Notes: generated from the letters alone by a model not told the origin. DNA of 47,630 nt from Flavobacterium sp. (GCA_017983975.1 JAGOAL010000010.1:1-47630), one strand, 5' to 3'; positions 32,158 to 42,047 are shown, counted from the stretch's first letter. Numbers and translations: made by a program.

Positions 32158-32786
32158 TACTGAAAATACATTTTATAAAGAGATGAAATGGCAACTAATC
32201 CGGTTAATAAAGCTATTAAAAAATTAATATTTTGCACAATAAAAGATAATTTATGTTCTATTTTTTTAAAATATAAGGCATAGAGGTAAAACACAAAATA
32301 AGTTCCGGATGCGGCTGATAATGAAAACAATACAATTGACAGTAAATCATATACAAACCAATCTTTTGACGCCATCATTAAACTCGTAAAAGCATACCAA
32401 GGAATAGCAAACATATTGAAAGCCGACATAACTATACCATACAAAAATCGATTTTTTTTAGTTTCAAGAGTTACCTTAATATTTTTATTGTTTTTAGCTT
32501 TAAATCCCATAAAAGTAAAAGCAATAGTTAATCCAATAAAAATAAATGTCCCAATTTTTTTTAATCCTTCGCTAAAAAAAGGATTTGCATCTAAAAATTT
32601 AGCAAAATAAGTACCTAAAAAAGCTTGAAAAAATACAATTACGACTGCTCCAAAAGCAAAGCGAAGAGCCTGCTGCTGACTTTCTTTTATACTGATTTTA
32701 GCAATCGTCATGTTCAACATACCGGGTATAATAATCCCAACGATCGAAATAAACAAACCTAATAATATAGCAAGTACAAAAGTCAT
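32157..32786 (-). CDS. LysE-family transporter
   Basis: The 209-residue protein has about six hydrophobic segments. The start, LAILLGLFISIVGIIIPGMLNMTIAKISI, is typical of the LysE/RhtB exporter superfamily (positions near 5-30), and the later helices GTFIFIGLTIAFTFMGFKAK and GIVMSAFNMFAIPWYAF fit. Members export amino acids or other small molecules; the substrate cannot be told. It is upstream of and overlaps the ATL gene, so the two are cotranslated. Confidence 0.85.
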   Translation of the reverse strand: MTFVLAILLGLFISIVGIIIPGMLNMTIAKISIKESQQQALRFAFGAVVIVFFQAFLGTYFAKFLDANPFFSEGLKKIGTFIFIGLTIAFTFMGFKAKNNKNIKVTLETKKNRFLYGIVMSAFNMFAIPWYAFTSLMMASKDWFVYDLLSIVLFSLSAASGTYFVFYLYALYFKKIEHKLSFIVQNINFLIALLTGLVAISSLYKMYFQ

Positions 32787-32839
32787 AAATTATTTTTTTT
32801 CAAATGTAGGGATTAGGCATTCAATCAATGTAACATAGA

Positions 32840-33514
32840 TTACTTTATTCTAAATTGAATGTAGGTAATTGCCTTATTAACTTCTAAATATTGGCTTTCG
32901 TAAAATGTTTGAATTTCGGTAACTTCTGCAGGAGCCCCTTCGTTTTTATAAACAGTATGATTAGCATAAAGTACTTCATGACCCGCTCCGTGCAACAATC
33001 CTAGGGTGTAACCGTGCATGAATTCGGAATCTGTTTTTAAATGCATTAACCCTTTTGGTTTAAGAATTTTTTTGTAATTTTCAAGAAAAGTAGCATTAGT
33101 CATTCGATGCTTCGTTCTTTTGTATTTGATTTGCGGATCGGGAAAGGTTATCCAAATTTCTGAAACTTCATCTGTTGCAAAACAATGTTCAATTAACTCA
33201 ATTTGGGTACGCAGAAAGGCAACATTGTGCAATCCGTTTTCAACAGCGGTCTTAGCGCCACGCCAAAAACGTGCTCCTTTAATATCGATTCCAATAAAAT
33301 TTTTATTTGGGCTTCGTTCGGCTAGTCCAACAGAATATTCTCCTTTTCCACAGCCTAATTCTAAAACAATGGGGTTTTCATTTTTAAAGAAATCGCTATT
33401 CCATTTCCCTTTCAATGGAAATTGATCGGATACCACTTCTTCTCTTGTTGGTTGAAAAACATTTTGGAATGTTTCGTTTTCTTTAAATCGTTTTAATTTA
33501 TTTTTACTTCCCAC
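32840..33514 (-). CDS. trmB: tRNA (guanine46-N7)-methyltransferase
   Basis: The 224-residue enzyme methylates G46 in the variable loop of tRNA with SAM. The SAM motif VLELGCGKGEYSVGLAERSP, the IGIDIKGARFWRG segment, and the hallmark ITFPDPQIKYKRTKHRM are present. It stands alone. A TAATTTTG -7-like box lies at 33588-33595 on the minus strand, about 75 bp upstream, without a clear -33 box. Confidence 0.96.
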   Translation of the reverse strand: MGSKNKLKRFKENETFQNVFQPTREEVVSDQFPLKGKWNSDFFKNENPIVLELGCGKGEYSVGLAERSPNKNFIGIDIKGARFWRGAKTAVENGLHNVAFLRTQIELIEHCFATDEVSEIWITFPDPQIKYKRTKHRMTNATFLENYKKILKPKGLMHLKTDSEFMHGYTLGLLHGAGHEVLYANHTVYKNEGAPAEVTEIQTFYESQYLEVNKAITYIQFRIK

Positions 33515-33694
33515 GGTTGATTTTTTTATTTCTTAGAATCGACTTTCTTTTTCAGCAAAATCGAATAAATTTATTTGAATTTGCCTGCAAAATTAAGAAA
33601 TATTAAAGAACTCGTGTCCTTTTTAAGTTACTAATTAAAGTAAAAAGGATAATTGAAGTGCAAAGTGAAATATTTTAAAAACTTCGAGGAATTC

Positions 33695-34738
33695 TTATTT
33701 CGCCTTTTCTAATGTGAAGGAAAATTCAGAACCTCTTCCAAATTTACTTTCAACATTAATTTTTTCATTGTGGCGTTCTATAATGTGTTTTACAATGGCG
33801 AGTCCAAGTCCTGAACCTCCTTCACTTCTTGCACCGCTTTTGTCTACCCGATAAAAACGTTCGAATAATCTTGGAATGTGGTGCTTTTCAATTCCTTCAC
33901 CATTATCAATAACTTTAATGATGACTTTATTATTGACAAAATCCTCGATACTCACTTCAGTAGTGCCATTTTCTTTGCCATATTTAATAGAGTTTTCAAC
34001 TAAATTGGTAACTACTTGCTGAATTTTTTCTAAATCGGCGACCACTTTAATTGGACGAACATATTTCATGTCAAAGGTTAACAAAATATTCTTTTTGGAA
34101 GCCCTCATTTCAAGTAAGTCCAACACATTTTGAATCAGATCAACAATATTAAATTCTGAAGTTTCTATGCCCAATGTATCCAATTCTAATTTGGTTATCA
34201 TGTCTAAATCGTTCACAATATACACCAAACGCTCTACTCCTTTTTCAGCTCTTTGAAGGTATTTTTTTCGGATATTTTTGTCGTCCATTGCACCATCCAA
34301 GAGCGTTAGAAGGTATCCTTGAACAGTAAAAAGTGGTGTTTTTAATTCGTGCGATACATTGCCAAGGAATTCTCTTCGGTATTCTTCTCTCACTTTTAAC
34401 GATTCGATTTCCATTTTTTTATCCCGAGCAAATTTTTGAACTTCACTGGTTAGTGTGGCCATATCGGTGGTAATGGGTTGATTTCTAAAATCGGTATTAT
34501 CTAATAATGAAACATCGTCATATATTTTCTTTACCCCTTTATAAATGAAATTTTCAACCCTATATTGTAATACAAAGAAAGAAAAAACAGAAAGTGAAAA
34601 AACAAATAATACAATATAATATAGCGGTAATTGCAGTAAAAAATAATTAACTATCGATAAAAAACCAAATGAAAACAAAGCAATATAAAAAGAAGATTTA
34701 ATTGCAAACTTGTATGATTTTTTAAATTTTATAGCCAT
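33695..34738 (-). CDS. PhoR-like sensor histidine kinase
   Basis: The 347-residue kinase has two membrane segments (near 13-34 and 38-58) with almost no periplasmic loop, a short linker, the H box FLGNVSHELKTPLF (His130), N box LVENSIKYGKENG, and G boxes IDNGEGIEKHHIPRLFERFYR and GSGLGLAIVKHII. It follows the PhoB-like regulator, overlapping its stop codon by one base. The absence of a large external domain agrees with PhoR, which senses phosphate through the Pst transporter; the pst genes are not in this window. Confidence 0.9.
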   Translation of the reverse strand: MAIKFKKSYKFAIKSSFYIALFSFGFLSIVNYFLLQLPLYYIVLFVFSLSVFSFFVLQYRVENFIYKGVKKIYDDVSLLDNTDFRNQPITTDMATLTSEVQKFARDKKMEIESLKVREEYRREFLGNVSHELKTPLFTVQGYLLTLLDGAMDDKNIRKKYLQRAEKGVERLVYIVNDLDMITKLELDTLGIETSEFNIVDLIQNVLDLLEMRASKKNILLTFDMKYVRPIKVVADLEKIQQVVTNLVENSIKYGKENGTTEVSIEDFVNNKVIIKVIDNGEGIEKHHIPRLFERFYRVDKSGARSEGGSGLGLAIVKHIIERHNEKINVESKFGRGSEFSFTLEKAK

Positions 34739-35421
34739 TAAAATTCAATTTTATAACCTACTCCTTTAATGGTTTTAAAGAAATCATCCCCAATTTTTTC
34801 TCTTAACTTACGAATGTGTACATCAATCGTTCTTCCCCCTACAACCACTTCATTACCCCATACCTTATCTAAAATCTCTTCTCTGGTAAAAACTTTACCC
34901 GGTTTAGTAGCTAACAAATAGAATAATTCAAACTCTTTTCTAGGTAAAATTATTTCTTTTCCGTTATTGTTAATTTTGTATTCTTCTCTATTGATTTCAA
35001 TATTTCCAACCGTTAACGTACTAGTGGTTTTAGTATCTTCTTTTAATCGTCTTAACAATGCCTTAACCTTGCTTACTAATACTTTTGGTTTTATAGGTTT
35101 AGCAATGTAGTCATCTGCACCAGCATCAAAACCTGCAACTTGAGAATAATCTTCTGATCGTGCGGTTAAAAAAGTAATAATTGTATCCTGAAGTTCAGGG
35201 ATTTTTCTGATATTTTCACACGCTTCAATGCCATCCATTTCGGGCATCATCACATCTAAGATGATAAGCTGTGGCAATTCTTTTTTGGCTTTAGCAATAG
35301 CTTCTTTTCCATTTGAAGCCGTTGAAATTTGATACCCTTCTTGCGATAGATTGTAACCTACAATTTCAAGAATATCTTTTTCATCATCAACCAATAAGAT
35401 TTTAATATCTTTCTTTTTCAT
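34738..35421 (-). CDS. PhoB-like OmpR-family response regulator
   Basis: Starting at the second ATG (35421), the 227-residue protein has a receiver domain (ILLVDDEKD, phospho-acceptor Asp56 in IILDVMMPEMDG, Lys in DDYIAKPIKP) and a winged-helix DNA-binding domain (LPRKEFELFYLLATKPGKVFTREEIL, then VGGRTIDVHIRKLREKIG). The upstream ATG at 35439 would add six residues before the conserved MKKKDIK start. It precedes and overlaps the kinase gene. Divergent to it is the TonB-receptor locus, a probable target. Confidence 0.92.
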   Translation of the reverse strand: MKKKDIKILLVDDEKDILEIVGYNLSQEGYQISTASNGKEAIAKAKKELPQLIILDVMMPEMDGIEACENIRKIPELQDTIITFLTARSEDYSQVAGFDAGADDYIAKPIKPKVLVSKVKALLRRLKEDTKTTSTLTVGNIEINREEYKINNNGKEIILPRKEFELFYLLATKPGKVFTREEILDKVWGNEVVVGGRTIDVHIRKLREKIGDDFFKTIKGVGYKIEF

Positions 35422-35545
35422 AATATGATTTAGTTGCATTTGTGATGGTAAAGATAGCGATAAATTAAAACGAATGAATGGCTTAACAATTATTTAATCT
35501 GTTAACAATTTAATAACAACCTAGAAACTTATTGATAATAAGGTA

Positions 35546-35579
35546 GTAACAATGGAGTAACCTTGTCACACTTTCTTTG
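35546..35579 (+). promoter_or_regulatory. Candidate PhoB-type box and promoter of the TonB receptor gene
   Basis: GTAAC at 35546-35550 and again at 35557-35561 repeat with an 11-bp period, the spacing of PhoB half-sites. A -7-like TTTCTTTG (one mismatch to TAnnTTTG) follows at 35572-35579. No TTG -33 box is seen, which fits an activated promoter. TTAACAATT also repeats at 35483 and 35502. The binding sequence in this phylum is not known to me. Confidence 0.35.
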
Positions 35580-35603
35580 CATCAAAATTAATAATCCAAT
35601 AAC

Positions 35604-38351
35604 ATGAAGATTAAATTTCTATTTTTTGCCATTCTTCTTTCGGCGATATCTTTTGCTCAAAACGCAACCGTGAGCGGAAAAATTTTAGACAAAGAAATGA
35701 ACAATGAACCGCTTCCTTTTGCAACGGTTCTTATTAAAGAAACAAAGCAAAATACTGCTACCGATGAAAATGGTAACTATTCGTTTTCAATGCAACCAGG
35801 TAGTTACACGCTTGTTATTTCTTATTTAGGTTATGTAACCAAAGAAATTCCTTTTGCTGTTTCAGCTGGCGAACTAAAAACTATAAACCACACTTTAGCG
35901 TCTACAGGTGGTGAAGAATTAAAAGAAGTGGTAATTGAAGTTCAAGTAAATAAAGAAAAAGAAAGTGCTTTGTTACAAGAACAACAAAAAGCGGTAGAAA
36001 TTAAACAAAGTATTGGATCACAAGAATTATCAAGAAAAGGAGTTAGTGATGTAGCAACAGCCGTAACCAAAACAACTGGAATTACAAAACAAGAGGGATC
36101 TGGTAATATTTTTGTTAGAGGTTTAGGTGATCGATATAATTCTACTACCATGAACGGTCTACCTGTTCCATCAAATGATCCAGAGAAGAAAAATTTAGCA
36201 TTAGATATTTTTTCAACAGATATTGTAGAATATGTTTCTATTGATAAGGTATACGGCAGCAAATTATTTGGTGATTTTGCCGGTGGAAATGTTGACATCG
36301 CTTCAAAAGATTACAAAGGAAAAGGATTTATAAAAGCTGAATTAGGTTCGAAACTGAATACGAATGCAATGAATGAAGAATTTACCCTTATGAAAGGATA
36401 TTCTAATTTTGGATTTGGCACTTCAGCAATTCCATCTAATTCCTTAACTACCTATAATTTTAATTCATTAGCTCTTGAAAAAAGAAATCCTTTAGCTACT
36501 AGTTTTGGTATTTCTGGAGGTGATTCTTTTTCAGTTGGTAATAACGGGAAAATAAATGTATTTTTTACTCTTGGTCATGGAAATGAATACGCAGCAATTA
36601 GTGACGGAACGGCTAAAGGAAATGTAAATGGTAATGGGGTAATTTTTAAAAATTTTAATAAATATACTTCTAATAGCTTTACTACAAATACAACCGGAAT
36701 GGCTAACTTGAATTACAAAATTAATTCTAATAATAAAATAAATTTCAACAGCGTATTTATTAATACTTCAACTTTATCTAAAGAAGAATATACAGGATTT
36801 ATTGTAGATATTGCAAATGACGGAAATGGACTTGTTAGAAGAAATCAATATGACCGAAATAATTTACTTATTAATCAATTATTAGGAGATCATAAATTTA
36901 ATGACCGCATGAAATTTAATTGGGGTGTATCTTATAACGTAATTAAAGGTTACCAACCAGATAGAAATCAAAATACATTTAGAAAAGAAAATGCAGGTTA
37001 TGTGTTATCAAGTATCTCTGCTGCAGATAATCATAGATATTTTCAAAATTTAACTGAAAATGAAATTGCCCTAAATACCTCTTTAGATTATAAATTTAGT
37101 AAAAATGAAGATGGTGATTTTAGAGGAAAAATCACTATAGGTTATGCTGCAAGATCTAAAACAAGAGATTTTGAAGCTACACAATTTAATTTTAAAGCAA
37201 ACAATGCTTTTACAAATACAATTGTAGATCCAAATAATTTAGATTTATTCTATAATCAAACAAACTATGCTAATAATTATTTTGAAATCTCAACCTTTAG
37301 AGGTGGGGCTCAAGTATCAAATGCATTAAACCCACAAACCTACAATGGTGAATTATTAATAAGTGGTGGTTATGTGAACACCGAGTATAAATTTAATAAA
37401 TTAACTGCTGTAGTAGGTTTGAGATCTGAGTATATTTTTCAAAAAATAAGTTGGAACACTTCCTTAGATCCAATTGGAGGAAAAGATGAACTAATCAAAT
37501 TAGCCTTTTTACCAAATATGGTTTTAAAATATGAATTGAACGATCGTAATAATTTAAGATTTGGTGCAAGTAAAACATACACATTACCTCAATTTATTGA
37601 AAGAGCCTTATTCATTTATGAAAAAGTTAACGAATCGAAAATTGGTAATCCAAATTTATACGAATCTGATGACTATAACTTTGATTTAAAATGGGAATTT
37701 TTTCCTAAAAATGAAGAGCTAATATCGGTAACTGCATTTGGTAAATATATTCAAAATCCAATGAACGAAGTTACTATCGCTTCTTCTACAAATGATATTT
37801 CATATGTAAACACTGGTGATTTTGGTTATGTTGCGGGTGCTGAAATTGAGTACAGAAAATTACTATTCAGTTTTGATTCTGCAAACACAAAAAAATTATC
37901 GGGAGGTATTAATGCATCTTATTTATATAGTGAACAAGATTTAAGCTCAACTAAAGTAATTAAAGAAACAGATTATAATGTAGCATTTACAAACAAAACA
38001 AGTAAGTTTACTGGAGCTTCAGATTTATTATTAAATGCAGATCTTTCCTTTTTAAACGAATGGAATGATAAAAAAAATAATGTAACTACTACTCTTGCTT
38101 ATTCTCATTTTTCTGATAGAATTTATGCAATAGGAACTAACGATCGAGGAAATTTAATTGATAAAGGTTTTGGAAGTTTAGATTTCATCGCTAAATCAAA
38201 AATAAATAACAAGTGGAATTTAGGTATTGTTTTCAAAAATATTTTAAATCCTTCTATAGAAAGAGTTCAAGAAAATACAAATGAAACAATTAATGTTTTA
38301 TCCTATAAAAAGGGAATAAACTTTAGTGTAAATATAAATTATCAATTTTAA
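35604..38351 (+). CDS. TonB-dependent outer-membrane receptor
   Basis: The 915-residue protein has a signal peptide, a carboxypeptidase-regulatory-like beta-sandwich (residues 20-105), the plug domain (about 135-240, with GNIFVRGLGDRYNSTTMNGLPVP), and a long barrel ending in the outer-membrane signal INYQF. Unlike SusC proteins it lacks a SusD partner. It is divergent from phoB/phoR and followed by a beta-helix lipoprotein gene. The ligand is unknown; the position suggests uptake during phosphate limitation, an inference. Confidence 0.93.
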   Translation: MKIKFLFFAILLSAISFAQNATVSGKILDKEMNNEPLPFATVLIKETKQNTATDENGNYSFSMQPGSYTLVISYLGYVTKEIPFAVSAGELKTINHTLASTGGEELKEVVIEVQVNKEKESALLQEQQKAVEIKQSIGSQELSRKGVSDVATAVTKTTGITKQEGSGNIFVRGLGDRYNSTTMNGLPVPSNDPEKKNLALDIFSTDIVEYVSIDKVYGSKLFGDFAGGNVDIASKDYKGKGFIKAELGSKLNTNAMNEEFTLMKGYSNFGFGTSAIPSNSLTTYNFNSLALEKRNPLATSFGISGGDSFSVGNNGKINVFFTLGHGNEYAAISDGTAKGNVNGNGVIFKNFNKYTSNSFTTNTTGMANLNYKINSNNKINFNSVFINTSTLSKEEYTGFIVDIANDGNGLVRRNQYDRNNLLINQLLGDHKFNDRMKFNWGVSYNVIKGYQPDRNQNTFRKENAGYVLSSISAADNHRYFQNLTENEIALNTSLDYKFSKNEDGDFRGKITIGYAARSKTRDFEATQFNFKANNAFTNTIVDPNNLDLFYNQTNYANNYFEISTFRGGAQVSNALNPQTYNGELLISGGYVNTEYKFNKLTAVVGLRSEYIFQKISWNTSLDPIGGKDELIKLAFLPNMVLKYELNDRNNLRFGASKTYTLPQFIERALFIYEKVNESKIGNPNLYESDDYNFDLKWEFFPKNEELISVTAFGKYIQNPMNEVTIASSTNDISYVNTGDFGYVAGAEIEYRKLLFSFDSANTKKLSGGINASYLYSEQDLSSTKVIKETDYNVAFTNKTSKFTGASDLLLNADLSFLNEWNDKKNNVTTTLAYSHFSDRIYAIGTNDRGNLIDKGFGSLDFIAKSKINNKWNLGIVFKNILNPSIERVQENTNETINVLSYKKGINFSVNINYQF

Positions 38352-38370
38352 TAAATAATTGAAAATCAAC

Positions 38371-38398
38371 AAAAAGCACACTTAGATGTGCTTTTTTT
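38371..38398 (+). terminator. Terminator after the TonB receptor gene
   Basis: AAAAAGCACA and TGTGCTTTTT form a perfect stem around CTTAGA, followed by T. Confidence 0.87.
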
Positions 38399-38481
38399 AT
38401 TTATTAACATTAAAAACATTTTAATAATATTATTGGTCATAATCTTTATAATTAGTTAACATTTACGCTAAAAAACCCCTG

Positions 38482-38489
38482 TATTTTTG
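38482..38489 (+). promoter_or_regulatory. Likely -7 box of the beta-helix lipoprotein gene
   Basis: TATTTTTG fits TAnnTTTG, 37 bp before the ATG. The -33 region has TTAACATTTAC instead of a clear TTG. Confidence 0.45.
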
Positions 38490-38526
38490 TTTCAAATATT
38501 AACAACTAATAAATTACAAAACAACC

Positions 38527-39708
38527 ATGAAAAAATCAATTTTTAAATTCTTTGGAATTTTAACAATCACTACAAGTCTATTAATTGGATGTAGTACTAC
38601 AGAAGACGACGGACCTACATCAACTTTTGTTGTTGATGCAAACAACTTTCAGGGAAATATAAATGATGGTGAAGTTATTTTAAATGCAAACACGGTATAC
38701 AAATTAACCGGAAGATTGCAAATTAATTCAGGAGCAGAATTAACTATTCCTGCAGGAACAAGAATTGAAGCAACCGGCGGAACTGCAGCCTATATTGCAG
38801 TAGCACAAGGGGGTAAAATTAATATTAATGGTACCAGCTCAAATCCAGTTGTAATGACTAGTGGTCTTGCTGTAAAAACAGCAGGTGACTGGGGTGGATT
38901 AGTAATTTGTGGAAGAGCTCCTATTAATACCGTTAGCGGTGGAACTCAAACAGCTCAATCTGAAGTTGCTGACTTAACTTATGGTGGAACTATTGCAAAT
39001 GACAATTCAGGTTCTATCCGTTATTTGAGAATTGAATATACTGGAGCAGCATTTAGTGCTGTAAAAGAATTTAATGGAGTATCTTTATTTGGAGTAGGCT
39101 CTGGAACTGTTTTTGAATACGTTCAATGTTACCATGGTTCTGATGATGGATTTGAATTCTTTGGTGGAACAGTTAATACTTCATACTTAGTATCTTTCGG
39201 AAACGAAGATGATCAATTTGACTGGACTGAAGGTTGGAACGGAACAAATTCTAACTGGTATGGAAAAATATCTTTTGGAAAAGGAAATAGAGGAATCGAA
39301 GCAGACAACTATGAGTTTGGATTTGCTAATACACCAATTGCAAACCCAACAATCAATGGTCTTTCATTAGTAGGTCCTGGAAGTACTGTAAGTACTACTA
39401 CATACCCAGAAAACCAAGGTTTAAAATTAAGAAGAGGAACTAAAGGAATTTTTTCAAACGTTCATTTAACAGGTTTCCTTTCTGGATTTGATGTTGAGCA
39501 CGATGAAACTATTGCAGCGGTAACAGCTGGCACTCTAGATGCAACTAATGTTACTTATGCAGATGTTACAAACAAAACTAAAGGAAAAAATACTGCAGGA
39601 GCAACAACTGATGTAACTGGTGTTGCAACTGAAACAAGTACTGCTACTGGAGCTGGAGCTGGCTCGTCTACTCCTAGCTGGGCAACTGGTTGGACAATAA
39701 TGCAATAA
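38527..39708 (+). CDS. Parallel beta-helix surface lipoprotein
   Basis: The 393-residue protein has a lipoprotein signal with Cys22 (LLIGC) and acidic residues after it (STTEDDG). The body, with NANTVYKLTGRLQINSGAEL, LTIPAGTRIEATGG and HGSDDGFEFFGGTV, is a right-handed beta-helix of a kind often found beside TonB receptors in Bacteroidetes and sometimes mislabelled multidrug transporter. It may capture the receptor's substrate. It has its own terminators on both sides, so it is controlled apart from the receptor. Confidence 0.85.
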   Translation: MKKSIFKFFGILTITTSLLIGCSTTEDDGPTSTFVVDANNFQGNINDGEVILNANTVYKLTGRLQINSGAELTIPAGTRIEATGGTAAYIAVAQGGKININGTSSNPVVMTSGLAVKTAGDWGGLVICGRAPINTVSGGTQTAQSEVADLTYGGTIANDNSGSIRYLRIEYTGAAFSAVKEFNGVSLFGVGSGTVFEYVQCYHGSDDGFEFFGGTVNTSYLVSFGNEDDQFDWTEGWNGTNSNWYGKISFGKGNRGIEADNYEFGFANTPIANPTINGLSLVGPGSTVSTTTYPENQGLKLRRGTKGIFSNVHLTGFLSGFDVEHDETIAAVTAGTLDATNVTYADVTNKTKGKNTAGATTDVTGVATETSTATGAGAGSSTPSWATGWTIMQ

Positions 39709-39727
39709 TCATTATATAAAACACACT

Positions 39728-39758
39728 AAAAATCCCTCTTTTTGAGGGATTTTTTTTT
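39728..39758 (+). terminator. Terminator after the beta-helix lipoprotein gene
   Basis: AAATCCCTC and GAGGGATTT enclose TTTTT and are followed by eight T. Confidence 0.88.
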
Positions 39759-39814
39759 GGCATTCTATTTGTAATACTTTTTTTAGTATCTTTACATCAT
39801 ATTTTTAGTTGCGA

Positions 39815-40156
39815 ATGAAAAAAAATTACACTTTTATTCTTTTATTGTTGTTGGTTTTAGGCTCTTTTAGTGCACATGCACAAGAAAGCAAATCAACTGC
39901 AAACTCTAAAACTCAAGAGTCTATCATTGAGGGGCTAACTATTTACCCTAACCCTACAAACAGCGGAAGAATATATATTTCAACAAAATTATCCTTAGAT
40001 AAAAAGGTAGAAATATTTAATGTGTTAGGAAAAAAAGTGTTAGAAACCGTCATTACTTCAAAAGAAGTAAATGTAAGTAACCTAACCGCTGGTGTATACA
40101 TCATCAAAATCAAAGAAGGAGAAGCAACTGCCACCCGTAAACTCATTATCAACTAA
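39815..40156 (+). CDS. Nearly passenger-less T9SS sorting-domain protein
   Basis: The ATG at 39815 (a TTG lies two codons earlier) gives 113 residues: a signal peptide ending in SAHAQ, about 18 linker residues (ESKSTANSKTQESIIEG), and a complete type A sorting domain (LTIYPNPTNSGRIYISTK in part, then VEIFNVLGKKVLE, LTAGVYIIKI and the final TRKLIIN). No cargo domain is present. The domain closely resembles the C-terminus of the next protein. It lies 50 bp before the lamin-tail gene and may share its transcript. Confidence 0.85.
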   Translation: MKKNYTFILLLLLVLGSFSAHAQESKSTANSKTQESIIEGLTIYPNPTNSGRIYISTKLSLDKKVEIFNVLGKKVLETVITSKEVNVSNLTAGVYIIKIKEGEATATRKLIIN

Positions 40157-40206
40157 TTGCTTAATTATTAAGCCTATATATTTGTATCTAATTTAAATTT
40201 ATTCAT

Positions 40207-42009
40207 ATGAAAAAACTTTACTTTTTAATACTAGTTTTATTTGTTACTATTTCAACACAAGCACAAGTAGTCATCAGCCAAGTTTATGGTGGTGGCGGAA
40301 ACTCTGGTGCTACATACAACAAAGATTTTGTTGAATTATTTAACAGAGGTACATCAGTAGTTGATATTTCTGGATGGTCTATACAATATCAATCTGCAAC
40401 AAATGTCGCTAACGCATGGAATTTTAATGTAATTCCAGCAAATACAACAATTCAGCCAGGAAAATATTTTTTAATTGCATTTGGTACTGCAAGTACAACA
40501 AATGGGATAGCTTTGCCAACAATTGACTTTGATTATGTTTCTGGAACACCAGCACCTTTAGCTATGGCTGCAGCTTCAGGAAGAGTTGCTTTAGTTAATA
40601 CAAATACTGCTTTACCCATGGGATGTAATGCTGGTAATACAAATATTGTTGATTTAGTAGGTTTTGGGCCAACCACAGTTTGCTCAGAAACTTCTCCTAC
40701 TGCTGTTTTATCTGCTACTTTATCTGCACAAAGAATGAATAATGGGTGTACTGATAGCAATAATAACAGTACTGATTTTAATATTGCTGCACCTGCACCA
40801 AGAAATTCTAGTACTGCTGCATACAGCTGTACAGCGCCAAGTCTTTCATTGTTAACCCCAGCGAATAACACGATTTTTAATCCACTTACATCAAGTGTAA
40901 ATATTTCATTAGCAATAAGTAATTTCAACGTTGCTAGCGGAACAGGAGATGGACACATTCATTACACTGTGAATGGTGGTTCAGTTGTAATGAAATATGA
41001 TACAACACCAATTGCCATTCCAGTAACGGCTGGAAACACCTATACAGTGGCTATTGAATTAGTAAACAATTCTCATCAACCATTATCGCCAGCTGTGGGG
41101 GTTACTATTACTTTTACTGTTGACTCATTTGTTACTGTTGCTGATTTAGCCGCTTTAAGAGCTCATGTAGCTGCAAATGGTGCTGGAAAATATTATCAAG
41201 TTTCAAGTAGTCCTGTTGTTACCTATACCAGAACTACTCGTAATCAAAAATATGTTCAAGACACCTCTGGAGGTATCTTAATTGATGATAATGTGACTGC
41301 TCCGGGTGTAATCACAACTACGGTAACAGCAGGAGATGCAATTTCAGGATTAAAAGGTCAATCAGTTTTATTTAGTGGATTGTTACAAATAAGTCCTATT
41401 GCAAATGTAACAGTAGCTTCTTCTGGCAATACAGTAACTCCGCAAGTGGTTACAATAGCCGAGTTAAATAACGCTAGTGCCATTACAGCGGGTACTTATG
41501 AAAGTGAATTAGTACAAATAAATGGTGTTACTTTTGATACAACAACAGCTACATTCCCTTTGAGTACTGCAGCTGCAGCGAATATAAATTTAACTATTGG
41601 TTCAGATGTGTTAACATTTAGAACTGCTTTCTCTGAAGCTAATTATATGGGTACAGCTAAACCAATAAGCGCAACAAATATTATTGCTTTAGTTGGAAGA
41701 TTTAATACAACCTCTCAAGTTACTTCTAGAAATACTACTGATTTGAATGCTCCTTTATCATCATCTTCATTTGACAACATCAACGGTTTAACCATGTATC
41801 CAAACCCATTATCTGGAAACACCTTGTATTTGACTTCTACTGCAAACGCAGCAATGTCAGTTCAAATCTTTGATTTATTAGGTAAAGAAGTATTGAAAGC
41901 TAGTGTTGTAAACAACGCTGTAAACGTAGCCAAATTAACGGCTGGTGTTTATGTAGTTAAAATTACCGAAGAAGGTAAAACAGCTACAAGAAAATTAGTT
42001 ATCAAATAA
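40207..42009 (+). CDS. Lamin-tail-domain T9SS protein
   Basis: The 600-residue exported protein has a signal peptide (to about Gln19), a lamin-tail domain (residues 20-205: VVISQVYGGGGNSGATYNKD, then FVELFNRGTSVVDISGWSIQ), a beta-sandwich (about 205-305), a region resembling DUF5689/OB folds (310-510, FVTVADLAALRAHV and QKYVQDTSGGILI), and a type A sorting domain (530-600). This set of modules is seen in secreted nucleases and phosphoesterases, but no nuclease core is visible here. Release of phosphate from DNA would fit the PhoBR context; that is a guess. Confidence 0.88.
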   Translation: MKKLYFLILVLFVTISTQAQVVISQVYGGGGNSGATYNKDFVELFNRGTSVVDISGWSIQYQSATNVANAWNFNVIPANTTIQPGKYFLIAFGTASTTNGIALPTIDFDYVSGTPAPLAMAAASGRVALVNTNTALPMGCNAGNTNIVDLVGFGPTTVCSETSPTAVLSATLSAQRMNNGCTDSNNNSTDFNIAAPAPRNSSTAAYSCTAPSLSLLTPANNTIFNPLTSSVNISLAISNFNVASGTGDGHIHYTVNGGSVVMKYDTTPIAIPVTAGNTYTVAIELVNNSHQPLSPAVGVTITFTVDSFVTVADLAALRAHVAANGAGKYYQVSSSPVVTYTRTTRNQKYVQDTSGGILIDDNVTAPGVITTTVTAGDAISGLKGQSVLFSGLLQISPIANVTVASSGNTVTPQVVTIAELNNASAITAGTYESELVQINGVTFDTTTATFPLSTAAAANINLTIGSDVLTFRTAFSEANYMGTAKPISATNIIALVGRFNTTSQVTSRNTTDLNAPLSSSSFDNINGLTMYPNPLSGNTLYLTSTANAAMSVQIFDLLGKEVLKASVVNNAVNVAKLTAGVYVVKITEEGKTATRKLVIK

Positions 42010-42011
42010 TT

Positions 42012-42038
42012 TAGATGCTGAACTAAATTCAGCATGAC
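42012..42038. repeat. GATGCTGAACTAAATTCAGC hairpin repeat
   Basis: ATGCTGAA and TTCAGCAT form a perfect 8-bp stem around CTAAA, just after the lamin-tail gene. It lacks a T run, and the form resembles a common Flavobacterium intergenic repeat. Confidence 0.6.
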
Positions 42039-42047
42039 AAATAAAAG

